Origin: Bailinhaonella thermotolerans
GTDB lineage: Bacteria; Actinomycetota; Actinomycetes; Streptosporangiales; Streptosporangiaceae
Length of the DNA: 64,000 nucleotides
Assembly (NCBI RefSeq): GCF_003594875.1
Contig: NZ_QZEY01000002.1
Coordinates: forward strand, 248,001 to 312,000
Direction: 5' to 3'
Position numbers and translations under genes: made by a program
Shown here: one piece after another, positions 37,368 to 46,550 of the stretch
How the letters are laid out: every line of letters starts with the position of its first letter
Numbering within the stretch: position 1 is the stretch's first letter
The notes under the pieces: model-generated
Database searches by the model: none
What the model was told of the DNA's origin: nothing
Seen by the model: the letters and a program-made list of their open reading frames with translations, nothing else

Positions 37368-38597
37368 GTGGCCATGTCTCGTGAGGAGTGCGCGGAGCTC
37401 GACGCGGCGGATCCGCTGGCGGCGCTGCGGGCGGAGTTCGAGCTGCCGGGCGGCGTCGTCTACCTGGCCGGGAACTCGCTCGGGGCGCTGCCGAAGGCGG
37501 CGGCCGAGCGGGTCGGGGAGATGGTGCGCGAGGAGTGGGGCCGCGGGCTGGTCGGGAGCTGGAACGCGGCCGGGTGGTTCGACCTGCCGCGCGCCGCGGG
37601 CGACCGGATCGCGCCGCTGATCGGGGCCGCGCCGGGCGAGGTCGTCGTCGGCGACTCCACCTCGGTCAACGTGTTCAAGGTCGTCGCGGCGGCGCTCGGG
37701 TTGCGGCCGGGGCGGCGGGTGATCCTGTCGGACCTGGACAACTTCCCGACCGACCGGTACATGATCGAGGGCGCGGCCGGGGCCCTGGGGCCGTACGAGA
37801 TCCGCGACGTGACGGCGGCGACGCTGGCCGGGGCGCTGGACGCGGACGTGGCGGCGGTCGTGCTGTCGGAGGTGGACTACCGGACCGGGGCGCGTTACGA
37901 CATGGCCGAGACCACCCGGCTGGTCCAGGACGCGGGCGCGATCATGATCTGGGACCTGTGCCACAGCGCGGGGGCGCTCCCGGTCGAGCTGAACGCGTGC
38001 GGCGTGGACTTCGCGGTGGGCTGCACGTACAAGTACCTGAACGGCGGGCCGGGCTCGCCCGCGTTCGTCTTCGCGGCCTCGCGGCACCTGGCCGAGGCGC
38101 GGCAGCCGCTCTCCGGCTGGCACGGGCACGCGGCCCCGTTCGCGTTCGAGCCGTCGTACCGGCCCGCCGAGGGCGCGACGCGGTTCCTCGTCGGCACGCC
38201 GCCGGTGCTGTCGTACGGCGGGCTGATGGCGAGCCTGGACCTGTGGGAGAAGGCGGACATCGCGGACGTGCGCGCGAAGAGCGTGTCGCTGACCTCGCTG
38301 TTCATCAGGCTGGTGGAGGAGCGCTGCCCGGAGCTGGAGCTGGTCTCCCCGCGTGATCCGGAGCGGCGCGGGAGCCAGGTCGCGTTCCGGCACGCCGAGG
38401 GGTACGCGATCGTGCGCGCGGCGATCGACCGGGGCGTCGTGGGCGACTTCCGCGCGCCCGACATCCTGCGCTTCGGCTTCGCCCCCCTCTACGTGAGCCA
38501 CACCGACGTGTGGGACGCCGCCGACGTCCTCGCGGACGTCTTCGAGACCGGCGCCTGGCGCGACCCGGCCTACGCCCGCCGCCTCGCCGTCACCTGA
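37368..38597 (+). CDS. kynU: Kynureninase
   Basis: PLP-dependent fold-type I enzyme of 409 aa, the typical kynureninase length. Key blocks: AGNSLGALP near the N-terminus, WDLCHSAGALPV with the PLP Asp, and the lysine motif CTYKYLNGGPGSPAF (Schiff-base Lys at about residue 224). It hydrolyses kynurenine or 3-hydroxykynurenine to anthranilate or 3-hydroxyanthranilate plus alanine. The GTG at 37368 fits the GAAGGGGG site better than the ATG at 37374. No tryptophan dioxygenase or formamidase gene is nearby. Confidence 0.94.
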   Translation: MAMSREECAELDAADPLAALRAEFELPGGVVYLAGNSLGALPKAAAERVGEMVREEWGRGLVGSWNAAGWFDLPRAAGDRIAPLIGAAPGEVVVGDSTSVNVFKVVAAALGLRPGRRVILSDLDNFPTDRYMIEGAAGALGPYEIRDVTAATLAGALDADVAAVVLSEVDYRTGARYDMAETTRLVQDAGAIMIWDLCHSAGALPVELNACGVDFAVGCTYKYLNGGPGSPAFVFAASRHLAEARQPLSGWHGHAAPFAFEPSYRPAEGATRFLVGTPPVLSYGGLMASLDLWEKADIADVRAKSVSLTSLFIRLVEERCPELELVSPRDPERRGSQVAFRHAEGYAIVRAAIDRGVVGDFRAPDILRFGFAPLYVSHTDVWDAADVLADVFETGAWRDPAYARRLAVT

Positions 38598-38730
38598 TCC
38601 CCGCCGCGGCGCCGCCCGGCCCCCGCCTCGCGCCGCCCGGCCCCGCCGCGGCGCCGTACGGCTGCGCGGGCCGCGCGGCGGGGCAGGGCGCGGCGCGGGG
38701 CGGGGCGGGGCGCGTGCGGCCGGTGCCGGG
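38598..38730. other. G/C-rich intergenic spacer
   Basis: The 133-bp spacer between converging kynU and the enolase-like gene contains the decamer GCCGTACGGC at 38653-38662 and several imperfect hairpins. No gene is seen. Confidence 0.5.
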
Positions 38731-39822
38731 TCAGACCGGGAGGCGGAGGGTCTGACGGGACATGCGGCGGATGACGTCCTCGTCCACGCGGTGGCCGATG
38801 CCGGGCTGGGTGAGCGGCACGGCGACGACGCCGCCGAACATGCCCAGCTCGGGGGCCAGGCTCTGGTTGCCGCGGCCGGGCTTGGGCGGCGGGTCGGTCA
38901 CGTCGCTGGGCAGCGTGACGCCGGGCAGGCTGGCCAGGGCCACGGCCGCCGCGCGCGCCACGCCGACGCCGCGCTCGCCCGCGCAGCCGATCTCCCAGCC
39001 CGCGTCGAACGCCCGGGCGTGCGCCTCGCGCGCGGCGTCCAGCCCGCCCGCGCGGGACACGCGCAGGATCACCGCGCGCCCGGCCTTGGTCTCGATCGCG
39101 GCGTCCAGCCCGGCCAGCCCGGTCACGTCGGGCGCCACGGGCGCGTCCATCCGGATCTGGAGGTCGGCGGTGGCGGGCAGGTCGTCGCGGAACGGGCGCT
39201 CCAGCACCGAGATCCCGTAGGCGTCCAGCGCCTCGAGCGCCGCCATCCCCGACTCGTCGTACGCCGCGCCTGCGTCCACGCTGATCGCCAGGGCCGGGTA
39301 GGCCTGCCGTACGGCGCGGACGGGCTCGACGTCCCAGCCGGGCACCACGCGCAGGGTCACGCCGCTGTACCCCGCGCAGACGAACCGGTTGACGCGGGTG
39401 AGCAGGCTGCCGGTCTCGCGTTCGGCGGCCAGGCGCGCGCCGGCCACGACGGAGGTGCGGCTGCCGCCCATCGCGTGGGCCAGCGGCACGCCGTTGAGCC
39501 GACACCACAGGTCCCAGCACGCCATGTCGCCCGCGGACCCGCCGGGCCCGGCGTTGATCAGGCCGGAGACGTCCTCCGGCCGGTCCCAGTCCAGCCCCAG
39601 CAGCGCCGGGGCGACCCGCTCCTCGACGTCGGCCCAGACCAGGTCGCCCCAGTCCCCGGTCCCGGCGGCCGCGCCCTCGGGCAGATCGGCCCCCTCGGGC
39701 TCGGCGACCTCTCCCCAGGCGACCATGCCGCCGTGGTCGGTCAGCCGCAGGAGCACGCTCTCCGGCCGCCGCCCCTTGGACAAAACGACCCGGAACGCCT
39801 CGACTTCCCTGACGCGCGGCAC
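38731..39822 (-). CDS. Enolase-superfamily protein (OSBS/NSAR-like) with Lys-to-Arg active site
   Basis: Protein of 363 aa resembling o-succinylbenzoate synthase/N-succinylamino acid racemase. The metal-ligand blocks are intact: SVDAG, LERPF and APDVTG. The catalytic lysine motif, expected as KLKIEPGWDVEP, reads TLRVVPGWDVEP (about residue 157), and the second lysine, expected in a NIKPG-like block, is Arg in LRVSRAGG (about 252). Both acid/base lysines are therefore Arg. The start is GTG at 39822, with GGAGGGGGAA upstream; the longer frame is low-complexity. Activity is uncertain: a new reaction, a slow enzyme or a non-catalytic protein. Confidence 0.82.
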   Translation of the reverse strand: MPRVREVEAFRVVLSKGRRPESVLLRLTDHGGMVAWGEVAEPEGADLPEGAAAGTGDWGDLVWADVEERVAPALLGLDWDRPEDVSGLINAGPGGSAGDMACWDLWCRLNGVPLAHAMGGSRTSVVAGARLAAERETGSLLTRVNRFVCAGYSGVTLRVVPGWDVEPVRAVRQAYPALAISVDAGAAYDESGMAALEALDAYGISVLERPFRDDLPATADLQIRMDAPVAPDVTGLAGLDAAIETKAGRAVILRVSRAGGLDAAREAHARAFDAGWEIGCAGERGVGVARAAAVALASLPGVTLPSDVTDPPPKPGRGNQSLAPELGMFGGVVAVPLTQPGIGHRVDEDVIRRMSRQTLRLPV

Positions 39823-40086
39823 GCTTCCCCCTCCATCCGCTCCTCTCCCATAGTCGCAGCCCCCGGCGGATGCCCACGCCACCCGCCCGGCCCGCCCGGA
39901 CCCTCCCGGCCGCCCGGCCCCCTCCCCCACCTGCCGGAACGCGGCCGGGCCTCCGTCCACGACCGGTCCCGCCCCCGGACCGGGTGTACGGCGAGCGGGG
40001 CGGGACGCGCCCGCGCGGGCGGAGGCCGGTCACCTGGAACGGCGTGGCCAGGGGCGCACGAGGTGAGGCCGGGCGGCGGGACGGGG
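39823..40086. other. Intergenic spacer
   Basis: This 264-bp gap precedes the enolase-like gene and follows the end of the VWA gene. It holds the GGAGG ribosome binding site of the former and otherwise low-complexity G/C-rich sequence with no supported ORF. Confidence 0.5.
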
Positions 40087-41295
40087 TCAGGCGGGGTGGG
40101 TCCAGGGGGTCAGGTCGCGGCCCTCCAGGGCGGCGGCCATGAGGTCGGGGAAGGCGCCGGGGGTGCAGGCGAACGCGGGGACGCCGAGGGCGGCCAGGGC
40201 GGCGGCATGGTCGCGGTCGTAGGAGGGGGCGCCGTCGTCGGACAGGGCGAGCAGGACGATCACCTGGACGCCCGCGGCGGTCAGGGCGGCCACGTGGCGC
40301 GGCGTCTCGTCGCGGGGGCCGCCGTCGTGGAGGTCGCTGATCAGGATGAGCACGGTCCCGGACGGGCGGGTGATCAGGCGGCGGCAGTAGGCGAGGGCGC
40401 GGCCGATGTCGGTGCCGCCGCCGAGCTGCGTGCCGAACAGCGTCTCCACCGGGTCGCCCAGGCGGCCGGTGAGGTCGGCCACCGCGGTGTCGAACACCAC
40501 CAGCGAGGTCCGCAGCGCCCGCATCGTCGCCAGGACCGACGCGAACAGCCCGGCGTAGACGACGGACGTCGCCATCGACCCGCTCTGGTCCACGCACAGC
40601 ACGACGTCGCGCTCGACGGCCCGCCGCCGCCTGCCGTACCCCACCAGGCGCGCGGGCACGACGGTCCCCCGCTCCGGCACGTAGTTGCGGAGGTTCGCCC
40701 GGATCGTCCGGTCCCAGTCGATGTCCGCGGCGCGCCGGGGCCGCCGGCCCCGGGCCGCCCGGTCCAGTGCTCCGCCGACCACCGACCGCGTGCGCCGCCC
40801 GAGCCGCCGCTCCAGGTCCTCCACGACCCGGCGCACGACGGCCCGGGCCGACTCCCGCGCGCGCTCCGGCATAACCCTGGCGAGTTCCAGCAGCGTCGCG
40901 GCCAGCCGTACGTCCGGCTCGACCGCCTCCAGCGTCTCGGGCTCCAGCAGCATCCGGGCCAGGCCCAGCCGCTCGATCGCGTCCCGCTGCATCACCCGCA
41001 CGACCTCGGCGGGGAAGCACTCCCGGATGTCCCCCAGCCACCGCGCCACCCGCGGCGCCGACGCCCCCAGCCCCGCCGTGTGCCCTTCCTCCCGCTCGTA
41101 GAGCGCCGCCAGCGCCGCGTCCACCCGCGCGTCCCCCTCCCCCAGGCCCGCCCCGATCCCCGCGCCGCCGGCGTCCCCGAGCACCAGCCGCCACCGCCGC
41201 GCCCGTTCCTCGCCCCGGCCCGCGTCTCCCACCTCGCCCACCTCGCCCACCTCGCCCATGTCCCCCGTGCCGTCCGTGCCGCCCGTGCCGGCCAT
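40087..41295 (-). CDS. VWA-domain protein (YehP/CoxE-like)
   Basis: Protein of about 402 aa. The N-terminal half is helical (about 30-200). The VWA domain (about 215-390) has a complete MIDAS metal site: DQSGSM, a GGGTDIG threonine block and ISDLHDGG with the third Asp. VWA proteins of this type work with MoxR ATPases. The first 20 residues carry Gly/Thr and EVG repeats. The start is uncertain: ATG at 41295 is used, GTG at 41328 has GGAG 7 nt upstream, and ATG at 41259 is also possible. It is the last gene of the five-gene MoxR cluster, 353 bp after DUF5682. Confidence 0.85.
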   Translation of the reverse strand: MAGTGGTDGTGDMGEVGEVGEVGDAGRGEERARRWRLVLGDAGGAGIGAGLGEGDARVDAALAALYEREEGHTAGLGASAPRVARWLGDIRECFPAEVVRVMQRDAIERLGLARMLLEPETLEAVEPDVRLAATLLELARVMPERARESARAVVRRVVEDLERRLGRRTRSVVGGALDRAARGRRPRRAADIDWDRTIRANLRNYVPERGTVVPARLVGYGRRRRAVERDVVLCVDQSGSMATSVVYAGLFASVLATMRALRTSLVVFDTAVADLTGRLGDPVETLFGTQLGGGTDIGRALAYCRRLITRPSGTVLILISDLHDGGPRDETPRHVAALTAAGVQVIVLLALSDDGAPSYDRDHAAALAALGVPAFACTPGAFPDLMAAALEGRDLTPWTHPA

Positions 41296-41648
41296 CGGCC
41301 CGCCCGTCCCGCCGCGCGTCCGAACCACCTCTGACTCCACCTCTGACTCCACCTCCGGTTGCACCTCCCGCCGTCGCCCTCCGACGCCGGCCGGGTCCCC
41401 GTGCCGCCGGCGTCGCGGCGGAACATCCGTGAATCCCCTACGTCCCGCGTTCGCCGTCACGCCGTCACGCCGTCCGCGAGGCGGCCTGATCCGGTGTCCC
41501 TCACCACCGCGCGCCCTCCGATCCCGGCCCCGCCCGCGCGGGCCCGTCCCGGCCGCACCGGGCGGCGGCCGGGTTCGCGCGCCGCCGGGCGCCGCGAGAA
41601 CGGCGCCGCGCCGGGTGACGCGGAGGTCCCGGTACGGCGGGGGCGGGC
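41296..41648. other. 353-bp gap within the MoxR/VWA cluster
   Basis: No convincing gene. A 12-bp repeat (GAGGTGGAGTCA on the minus strand, about 41329-41358) sits just upstream of the VWA start and would encode Glu-Val-Glu-Ser if the VWA gene started further upstream. The remainder is G/C-rich with no clear promoter. The VWA gene may have its own promoter here. Confidence 0.5.
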
Positions 41649-43991
41649 TCAGCCATCGCGCGCTCCGAGGATGAGGGCGACGGTGCGTTCGGCGGGCGCC
41701 GCGCGGGCGCGGTCGTACGGGTCGGGGGCGGGCGGGGCGGACGGCCCGGCCAGGGCGGCCAGGCGGGTGGCCAGCGCCCGGCGCTCGGGGACGGGGAAGG
41801 TCGCGAACGTACGGCGGAGCAGGGGCAGGACCGCCGTGAACCGGTCGGCGGGCAGGGCGGTGAGCCAGGAGTCCACGAGGCGGAGGAGGGCCGGGTCGTG
41901 GACGAGCAGGAGGGCGCCGCCGGACAGGAAGCCCTCGATCCAGGAGGCCGCGTGGCCGGCGGGGGCGCCGGGCGACACGGCGCGGGACATGCGGGCGCCG
42001 GCCTCGGCGGGGCCGAGCGCGGCGGCGTCCAGGAGGAGGCGGGTGACCCTGCCCTCGATCAGGCCGTGCGGGGCCGGGCGCGCGGCGAGGGAGGCCAGGG
42101 CGGCGTGCCAGCGGCGGAGGTGGGCGGGGTCGTCCAGCAGGCCCAGCGCGGCGTGGACGGCATCGATCCGGCCGAGCAGCTCGCGGGCGGCGTCGTCGCC
42201 CAGGCCCGACGCGGCCGGGGGCAGGCCCACGCAGACGCGGACCGCCAGCTCGTCCACGACCGTGCGCAGGGCCGCGGTGTCCGTGGCCCGCACGTCGCCG
42301 TAGCGCAGCGCCCCCACGAGGGCGGGCAGCGCCGCCATCAGGTGCGACACGTCGTCGTCGAGCGCGGCCCGCTCCCCCACCGCGCGCATGACGGCGGGCA
42401 GGGCGCCGGGCAGGTCCGCGGGCAGGCACCGCTCGGCCAGCGCGGTCAGCTCGGCCAGGGACCGCGCGCGCCCGGCCAGGTCCACGGCGCGGGCGGTCGC
42501 CGCCGCCGCCACGGTCGTGCCGAAGGCCCCCGCCTCGATCAGGTCCACGTCGAACTCCGGCCGCCAGGCCAGCGCCCACCGCTCCCTGAACGTGCCCCGC
42601 CCGCGCGACGCGAGCGGCGTGCCCCAGTCCACACCCAGCAGCCGCAGCCGGTGCAGGAGCCCGCTGCGCTCCAGGTCGTACGGCTTGCGCAGGTCGAGGT
42701 CGTACTCCCGCGCGGACGCCTCGCGCGGCAGCCGCAGCCGCCGCGCGAGGGCCCGCAGGTCCCGCTGGAGCGGCACCATCGGGGTCGCCTCGGGCACGCC
42801 GCCCAGCGTCTCCCCGACGACGAGCCGCCCGCGCACCAGCTCCACGGCCGCCTCGGACCCGTCGCACAGCACCGCCCGCGCCGCCTCGGTCACCTCGTCC
42901 AGCCCCGCCAGGGGCCGTTCGCGCAGGGCGGCGAGCGCGTGCGCGAGCCGTACGGACTCGATCACCTGCGCGGGCGAGACGGGCAGACCCTCCTCGCGCA
43001 GCACCCCGGCCACCCGCGTCATCCAGCGCTCCACCGGCCGGTCGGCGCTGGTGAACAGGTGGTGATACCACCCCGGCGAGGCGACGCCCGCGCCGTAGCC
43101 GCTCCACGCCCCCAGCCGCCCGTGCGTCCACGGCACCCATGTCACGGCGGTCCTGACCCTGGGCGCCCCGGCCAGCGCCCGGTCGTCCGCGGCCGCCGGG
43201 GTCCGCGCGCGCAGCGCGGGCACGTGCCAGGCCCCGCAGACCACCGCGATCCGCTCGAACCCCTCGCGCACGGCGGCCCGCAGCGTTTTGCGCATGGCCG
43301 CCTCGCGCCGCGCCTCCCGCCCGGAGGGAGGCGGCGCCCCCTCGCGCAACACGGTCATGGCCTCCTCGACGGCCAGGAACACCTCGACCGCGGCCTCCCC
43401 GGGGTCGCGGGGCTCGCCGCCGGGGGACGGGCCGGGGACGCCGCGATGCTCGATCACGTCGTCCCACCAGCGCTCGGGGTCGGCGTAGCCCGCCGTGCGC
43501 GCCAGCACCGCGATGGGGTCCACGCGGACCTCCGCCCGCCCGGGCCCCGGGCCCGCCCCTCCCCGATCCGGCGAGACGTCCGGCGAGACGTCCGGCAAGG
43601 CGTCCGCGCCCGGCCCCGCGGGATCCGTGCCCGGCCCGTCCGGGCCCGCCTCCCCGGCCGCCGCCGCGAGGGTGACCGCCGCGGGCAGGTCGCAGAAGCG
43701 GGCGGGGATCCCCGCCCCCACGGCGTACCGCAGGGCCTGCCACTCGGGCGAGAACGCCGCGAAGGGCCAGAACGACGCGCGGGACGGCTCGCCCTCGACG
43801 TAGGCCAGGAGGGCGACCGGCGGCTCCATCCCGGGGGCCGCGACCAGCGGGATCAGCGGGCCGGCCTCGGGCGGGCCCTCGACGAGGACGACGCCGGGGC
43901 GGAGGTGCTCCAGCGCGGCGCGGACGGCGCGGGCGCTCCCGGGGCCGTGGTGGCGCACGCCGAGCAGGTGGATCTCCGGCTTCTCAGGCAT
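41649..43991 (-). CDS. DUF5682 family protein (YehM-like)
   Basis: Protein of 780 aa that begins HLLGVRHHGPGSAR (the N-terminal His-containing block of the family), with LVEGPPEAG and VCGAWHVPAL further on. The rest is mostly helical. DUF5682 proteins are found in MoxR/VWA clusters such as E. coli yehL-yehM-yehP, and their biochemical role is unknown; the His/Glu blocks suggest a hydrolase-like core. The ATG at 43991 (GTG at 43994 also possible) overlaps the end of the ATPase gene, so the genes are coupled. Confidence 0.87.
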   Translation of the reverse strand: MPEKPEIHLLGVRHHGPGSARAVRAALEHLRPGVVLVEGPPEAGPLIPLVAAPGMEPPVALLAYVEGEPSRASFWPFAAFSPEWQALRYAVGAGIPARFCDLPAAVTLAAAAGEAGPDGPGTDPAGPGADALPDVSPDVSPDRGGAGPGPGRAEVRVDPIAVLARTAGYADPERWWDDVIEHRGVPGPSPGGEPRDPGEAAVEVFLAVEEAMTVLREGAPPPSGREARREAAMRKTLRAAVREGFERIAVVCGAWHVPALRARTPAAADDRALAGAPRVRTAVTWVPWTHGRLGAWSGYGAGVASPGWYHHLFTSADRPVERWMTRVAGVLREEGLPVSPAQVIESVRLAHALAALRERPLAGLDEVTEAARAVLCDGSEAAVELVRGRLVVGETLGGVPEATPMVPLQRDLRALARRLRLPREASAREYDLDLRKPYDLERSGLLHRLRLLGVDWGTPLASRGRGTFRERWALAWRPEFDVDLIEAGAFGTTVAAAATARAVDLAGRARSLAELTALAERCLPADLPGALPAVMRAVGERAALDDDVSHLMAALPALVGALRYGDVRATDTAALRTVVDELAVRVCVGLPPAASGLGDDAARELLGRIDAVHAALGLLDDPAHLRRWHAALASLAARPAPHGLIEGRVTRLLLDAAALGPAEAGARMSRAVSPGAPAGHAASWIEGFLSGGALLLVHDPALLRLVDSWLTALPADRFTAVLPLLRRTFATFPVPERRALATRLAALAGPSAPPAPDPYDRARAAPAERTVALILGARDG

Positions 43992-45066
43992 CACGGCACG
44001 CCCGGTAGAAGTCCCGCCACCCGTCGCGGTCGCGCACCACGGTCTCCAGGTACTCCTGCCAGACCACCCGGTCCGACACCGGGTCGCGCACGACCGCGCC
44101 CACGATCCCGGCGGCCACGTCGGCGGCCCGCAGCGCGCCGTCGCCGAAGTGGGCCGCCAGCGCGAGGCCGCCGGTCAGGACCGAGATCGCCTCGGCGGTG
44201 CTCAGGGTGCCGCTGGGGGACTTCACGCGGGTGCGGCCGTCGGCGGTGACCCCCTCGCGCAGCTCGCGGAACACGGTCACGACGCGGCGGATCTCGTCGA
44301 TCGCGGCGGGCGGGGCGGGCAGTTCCAGGGACGCGCCGATCTCCGCGACGCGGCGGGAGACGATCTCGACCTCCTCCTCGGCGGTGGCGGGCAGCGGCAG
44401 GACCACGGTGTTGAAGCGCCGCCGCAGGGCGCTGGACGGCTCGTTGACGCCGCGATCGCGGTCGTTCGCGGTCGCGATCACGTTGAAGCCGCGCACCGCC
44501 TGGACCTCCTCGCCCAGCTCGGGGACGGGCAGCGTCTTCTCGGACAGCACCGTGATCAGCGCGTCCTGCACGTCCGGCGGGATGCGCGTCAGCTCCTCCA
44601 CGCGCGCCAGCCGGCCCTCGGCCATCGCCCGCATGACCGGGCTCGGGACCAGCGCGGCCCGCGAGGGGCCCTCCGTGAGCAGGCGGGCGTAGTTCCAGCC
44701 GTACCGGATCGCCTCCTCGGCCGTGCCCGCCGTGCCCTGCACCAGCAGCGTCGAGTCGCCGCAGATCGCGGCGGCCAGGTGCTCGGAGAGCCAGGTCTTG
44801 GCCGTGCCCGGCACCCCGAGCAGGAGCAGGGCGCGGTCGGTGGCGAGCGTGGCCACGGCGACCTCGACGACGCGGCGCGGCCCGACGTACTTCGGGGAGA
44901 TCACGGCGCCGCCGGGCAGCGTCCCGCCCAGCACGTAGGTCGCCACCGCCCGGGGGGACAGCCGCCAGCCGGGCGGCCGGGGGCGGTCGTCCGCCGCCGC
45001 GATCGCGGCCAGCTCGTCGGCGTGGCGCCGCTCGGCGTGGGGCCGCAGCACGTCGGGGGAGGTCAT
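43984..45066 (-). CDS. MoxR-type AAA+ ATPase (YehL-like)
   Basis: ATPase of 360 aa, with Walker A LGVPGTAKT (about residue 83), a Walker B-like VEELTRIP block, and sensor-1 ATANDRDRG followed by an arginine-finger region ALRRRF. It is a MoxR-related AAA_5 protein and is the motor of the five-gene cluster. The ATG at 45066 overlaps the DUF5691 stop (ATGA). By analogy it may remodel or load a target together with the VWA protein; the substrate is not known. Confidence 0.92.
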   Translation of the reverse strand: MTSPDVLRPHAERRHADELAAIAAADDRPRPPGWRLSPRAVATYVLGGTLPGGAVISPKYVGPRRVVEVAVATLATDRALLLLGVPGTAKTWLSEHLAAAICGDSTLLVQGTAGTAEEAIRYGWNYARLLTEGPSRAALVPSPVMRAMAEGRLARVEELTRIPPDVQDALITVLSEKTLPVPELGEEVQAVRGFNVIATANDRDRGVNEPSSALRRRFNTVVLPLPATAEEEVEIVSRRVAEIGASLELPAPPAAIDEIRRVVTVFRELREGVTADGRTRVKSPSGTLSTAEAISVLTGGLALAAHFGDGALRAADVAAGIVGAVVRDPVSDRVVWQEYLETVVRDRDGWRDFYRACRDA

Positions 45067-46550
45067 GCGAGCTCCTTCAGCATCTCGTGGCGGAAGCGCA
45101 GCGTCTCCGCGAGCGCGCGCAGATCGTCGATGGGCCGCCCGGCGTGCTCGCCCAGGCCGGTCGCCGGGTCGAACCGCTCGGCGGCCAGGCCGCACAGCTC
45201 GGACAGGTTCCACGGCTGGTGCCGGGACGTCGTGACGATCTTGTCGAGCACGGCCGCGGGCAGCGGCCCCGTCCAAGGGCCGGGGAGGGCGCCGAGCAGC
45301 ATGATGAGTTCGCCGTCGAGGGGCCGGCCGCCGACGAGCCGGGCGGCGCGTTCCATGGCCTCGCCGTGCGGGAGCAGCGCGAGGAGGTCGCCCGAGGGTT
45401 CCCGGCCGAGCAGCGCGCGGGCCCAGGCGGCGTCGCGCCGCAGGATCGCCGCGCGCACCCAGCCCGCGCGGACGAACCCGCCCCAAACGTCCGCGGGCAG
45501 CCCGGCGATCTCCTCCGGCGTCGCGCCCAGGCGGCCGGCCCACACGTCCAGCGGCGTGCGCGCGATCGTCTGCTCCAGCCACCAGCCGCGCTCTCCCACT
45601 CCGGGCGGCGGCCTGCGGCGGACCCCGTCGCGTTCCATCGCCTGGTCGCACTCGCGGGGCGGCTCGGCCACCAGCCGCCCGTCCTCGACCCGCAGGCAGC
45701 GCAGGGCGCGCTCCGCCATCCGGCGGCCGAGATCCGCCCCGGGCAGCCGCGTCAGCAGGTCGGCCGCCGCCTGCCGCACCTCCCTGCGCCGATCGTCCAG
45801 CGCGTGTTCGAGCAGCGCCTCGTCGCCGGGGCCGGGTGATTCCGCCAGCACCGCCAGGAACGCCGCCCGGTCCTCGGCCGTCTCCCGGTCCCAGGTCGAG
45901 GCCAGCGTCTCCCGCGCCCTGGCCGGGTCGCTCGCGCGCAGCCGGCGCAGCAGGGCCCGCCGGTCGCCGCGGCCGCCCGTCTCCCAGCTCCCGGTCCCCT
46001 CCCCCTCCTCGTCCAGCAGCCAGGCCCACGCGGGGTTCAGCCCGGCCAGCCATCGCCCGCGGCGTCCCGCCACCACGGCGACGTGCCGGCGCAGGGACCG
46101 GTCGGCCGCCCCGAGGTCCAGCATCTCCGGCAGCGCCCACCCGGGCACGACCAGCTCCCGCGACGCCGCCGCGCGCACCCACTCCTCCAGGATCCGCCGG
46201 CCGCCCAGCGGCGCGCCGTCCAGCAGCGCCCGGAGCCGGCGGGCCGCCGCAGCGCCGGCGGGCCGTCCCCGCTCGGCCGGAGCGGCCTCGCCCGGCGCGC
46301 GCACCCGCCGGGCGAGACGCCCCGCGCGCCGCCGCACCGCCAGCACGGCCGCCCGCTCCAGCACCTCCCGGGCGCCGGCCGCACCCCGCCGGTCCGCGCC
46401 GACCAGCGCCGCCGCCACCAGCTCGTCCCATTCGTCCCCGTGGCCCACGCCGCCCCTCCGCTCCTCCGCCGGCACGTCCCGCCCGCCCTCCGGACGGGGC
46501 CGCTCGCGCGGGCCGGCCTCGCCCCGCCGTACGGCCGCGGGGGCGCTCAC
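45063..46550 (-). CDS. DUF5691 family protein
   Basis: Protein of 495 aa, largely helical and rich in Arg, Leu and Ala, with HEAT-like repeats in the middle (DDRRREVRQAAADLLTRL). The C-terminus (NLSELCGLAAERFDPATG, then RFRHEMLKEL) fits DUF5691. The GTG at 46550 overlaps the upstream stop (GTGA) and is taken as the start, giving a 50-residue charged extension before the domain; a later GTG at about 46443 is an alternative. It is the second gene of the MoxR/VWA cluster. The role is unknown, probably scaffold-like. Confidence 0.82.
   Translation of the reverse strand: MSAPAAVRRGEAGPRERPRPEGGRDVPAEERRGGVGHGDEWDELVAAALVGADRRGAAGAREVLERAAVLAVRRRAGRLARRVRAPGEAAPAERGRPAGAAAARRLRALLDGAPLGGRRILEEWVRAAASRELVVPGWALPEMLDLGAADRSLRRHVAVVAGRRGRWLAGLNPAWAWLLDEEGEGTGSWETGGRGDRRALLRRLRASDPARARETLASTWDRETAEDRAAFLAVLAESPGPGDEALLEHALDDRRREVRQAAADLLTRLPGADLGRRMAERALRCLRVEDGRLVAEPPRECDQAMERDGVRRRPPPGVGERGWWLEQTIARTPLDVWAGRLGATPEEIAGLPADVWGGFVRAGWVRAAILRRDAAWARALLGREPSGDLLALLPHGEAMERAARLVGGRPLDGELIMLLGALPGPWTGPLPAAVLDKIVTTSRHQPWNLSELCGLAAERFDPATGLGEHAGRPIDDLRALAETLRFRHEMLKELA

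Noticed and set aside
36860-37375. Minus-strand open frame covering the 24-bp array
   Set aside because: Repetitive Arg/Gly sequence with no start signal; explained by the tandem repeat.
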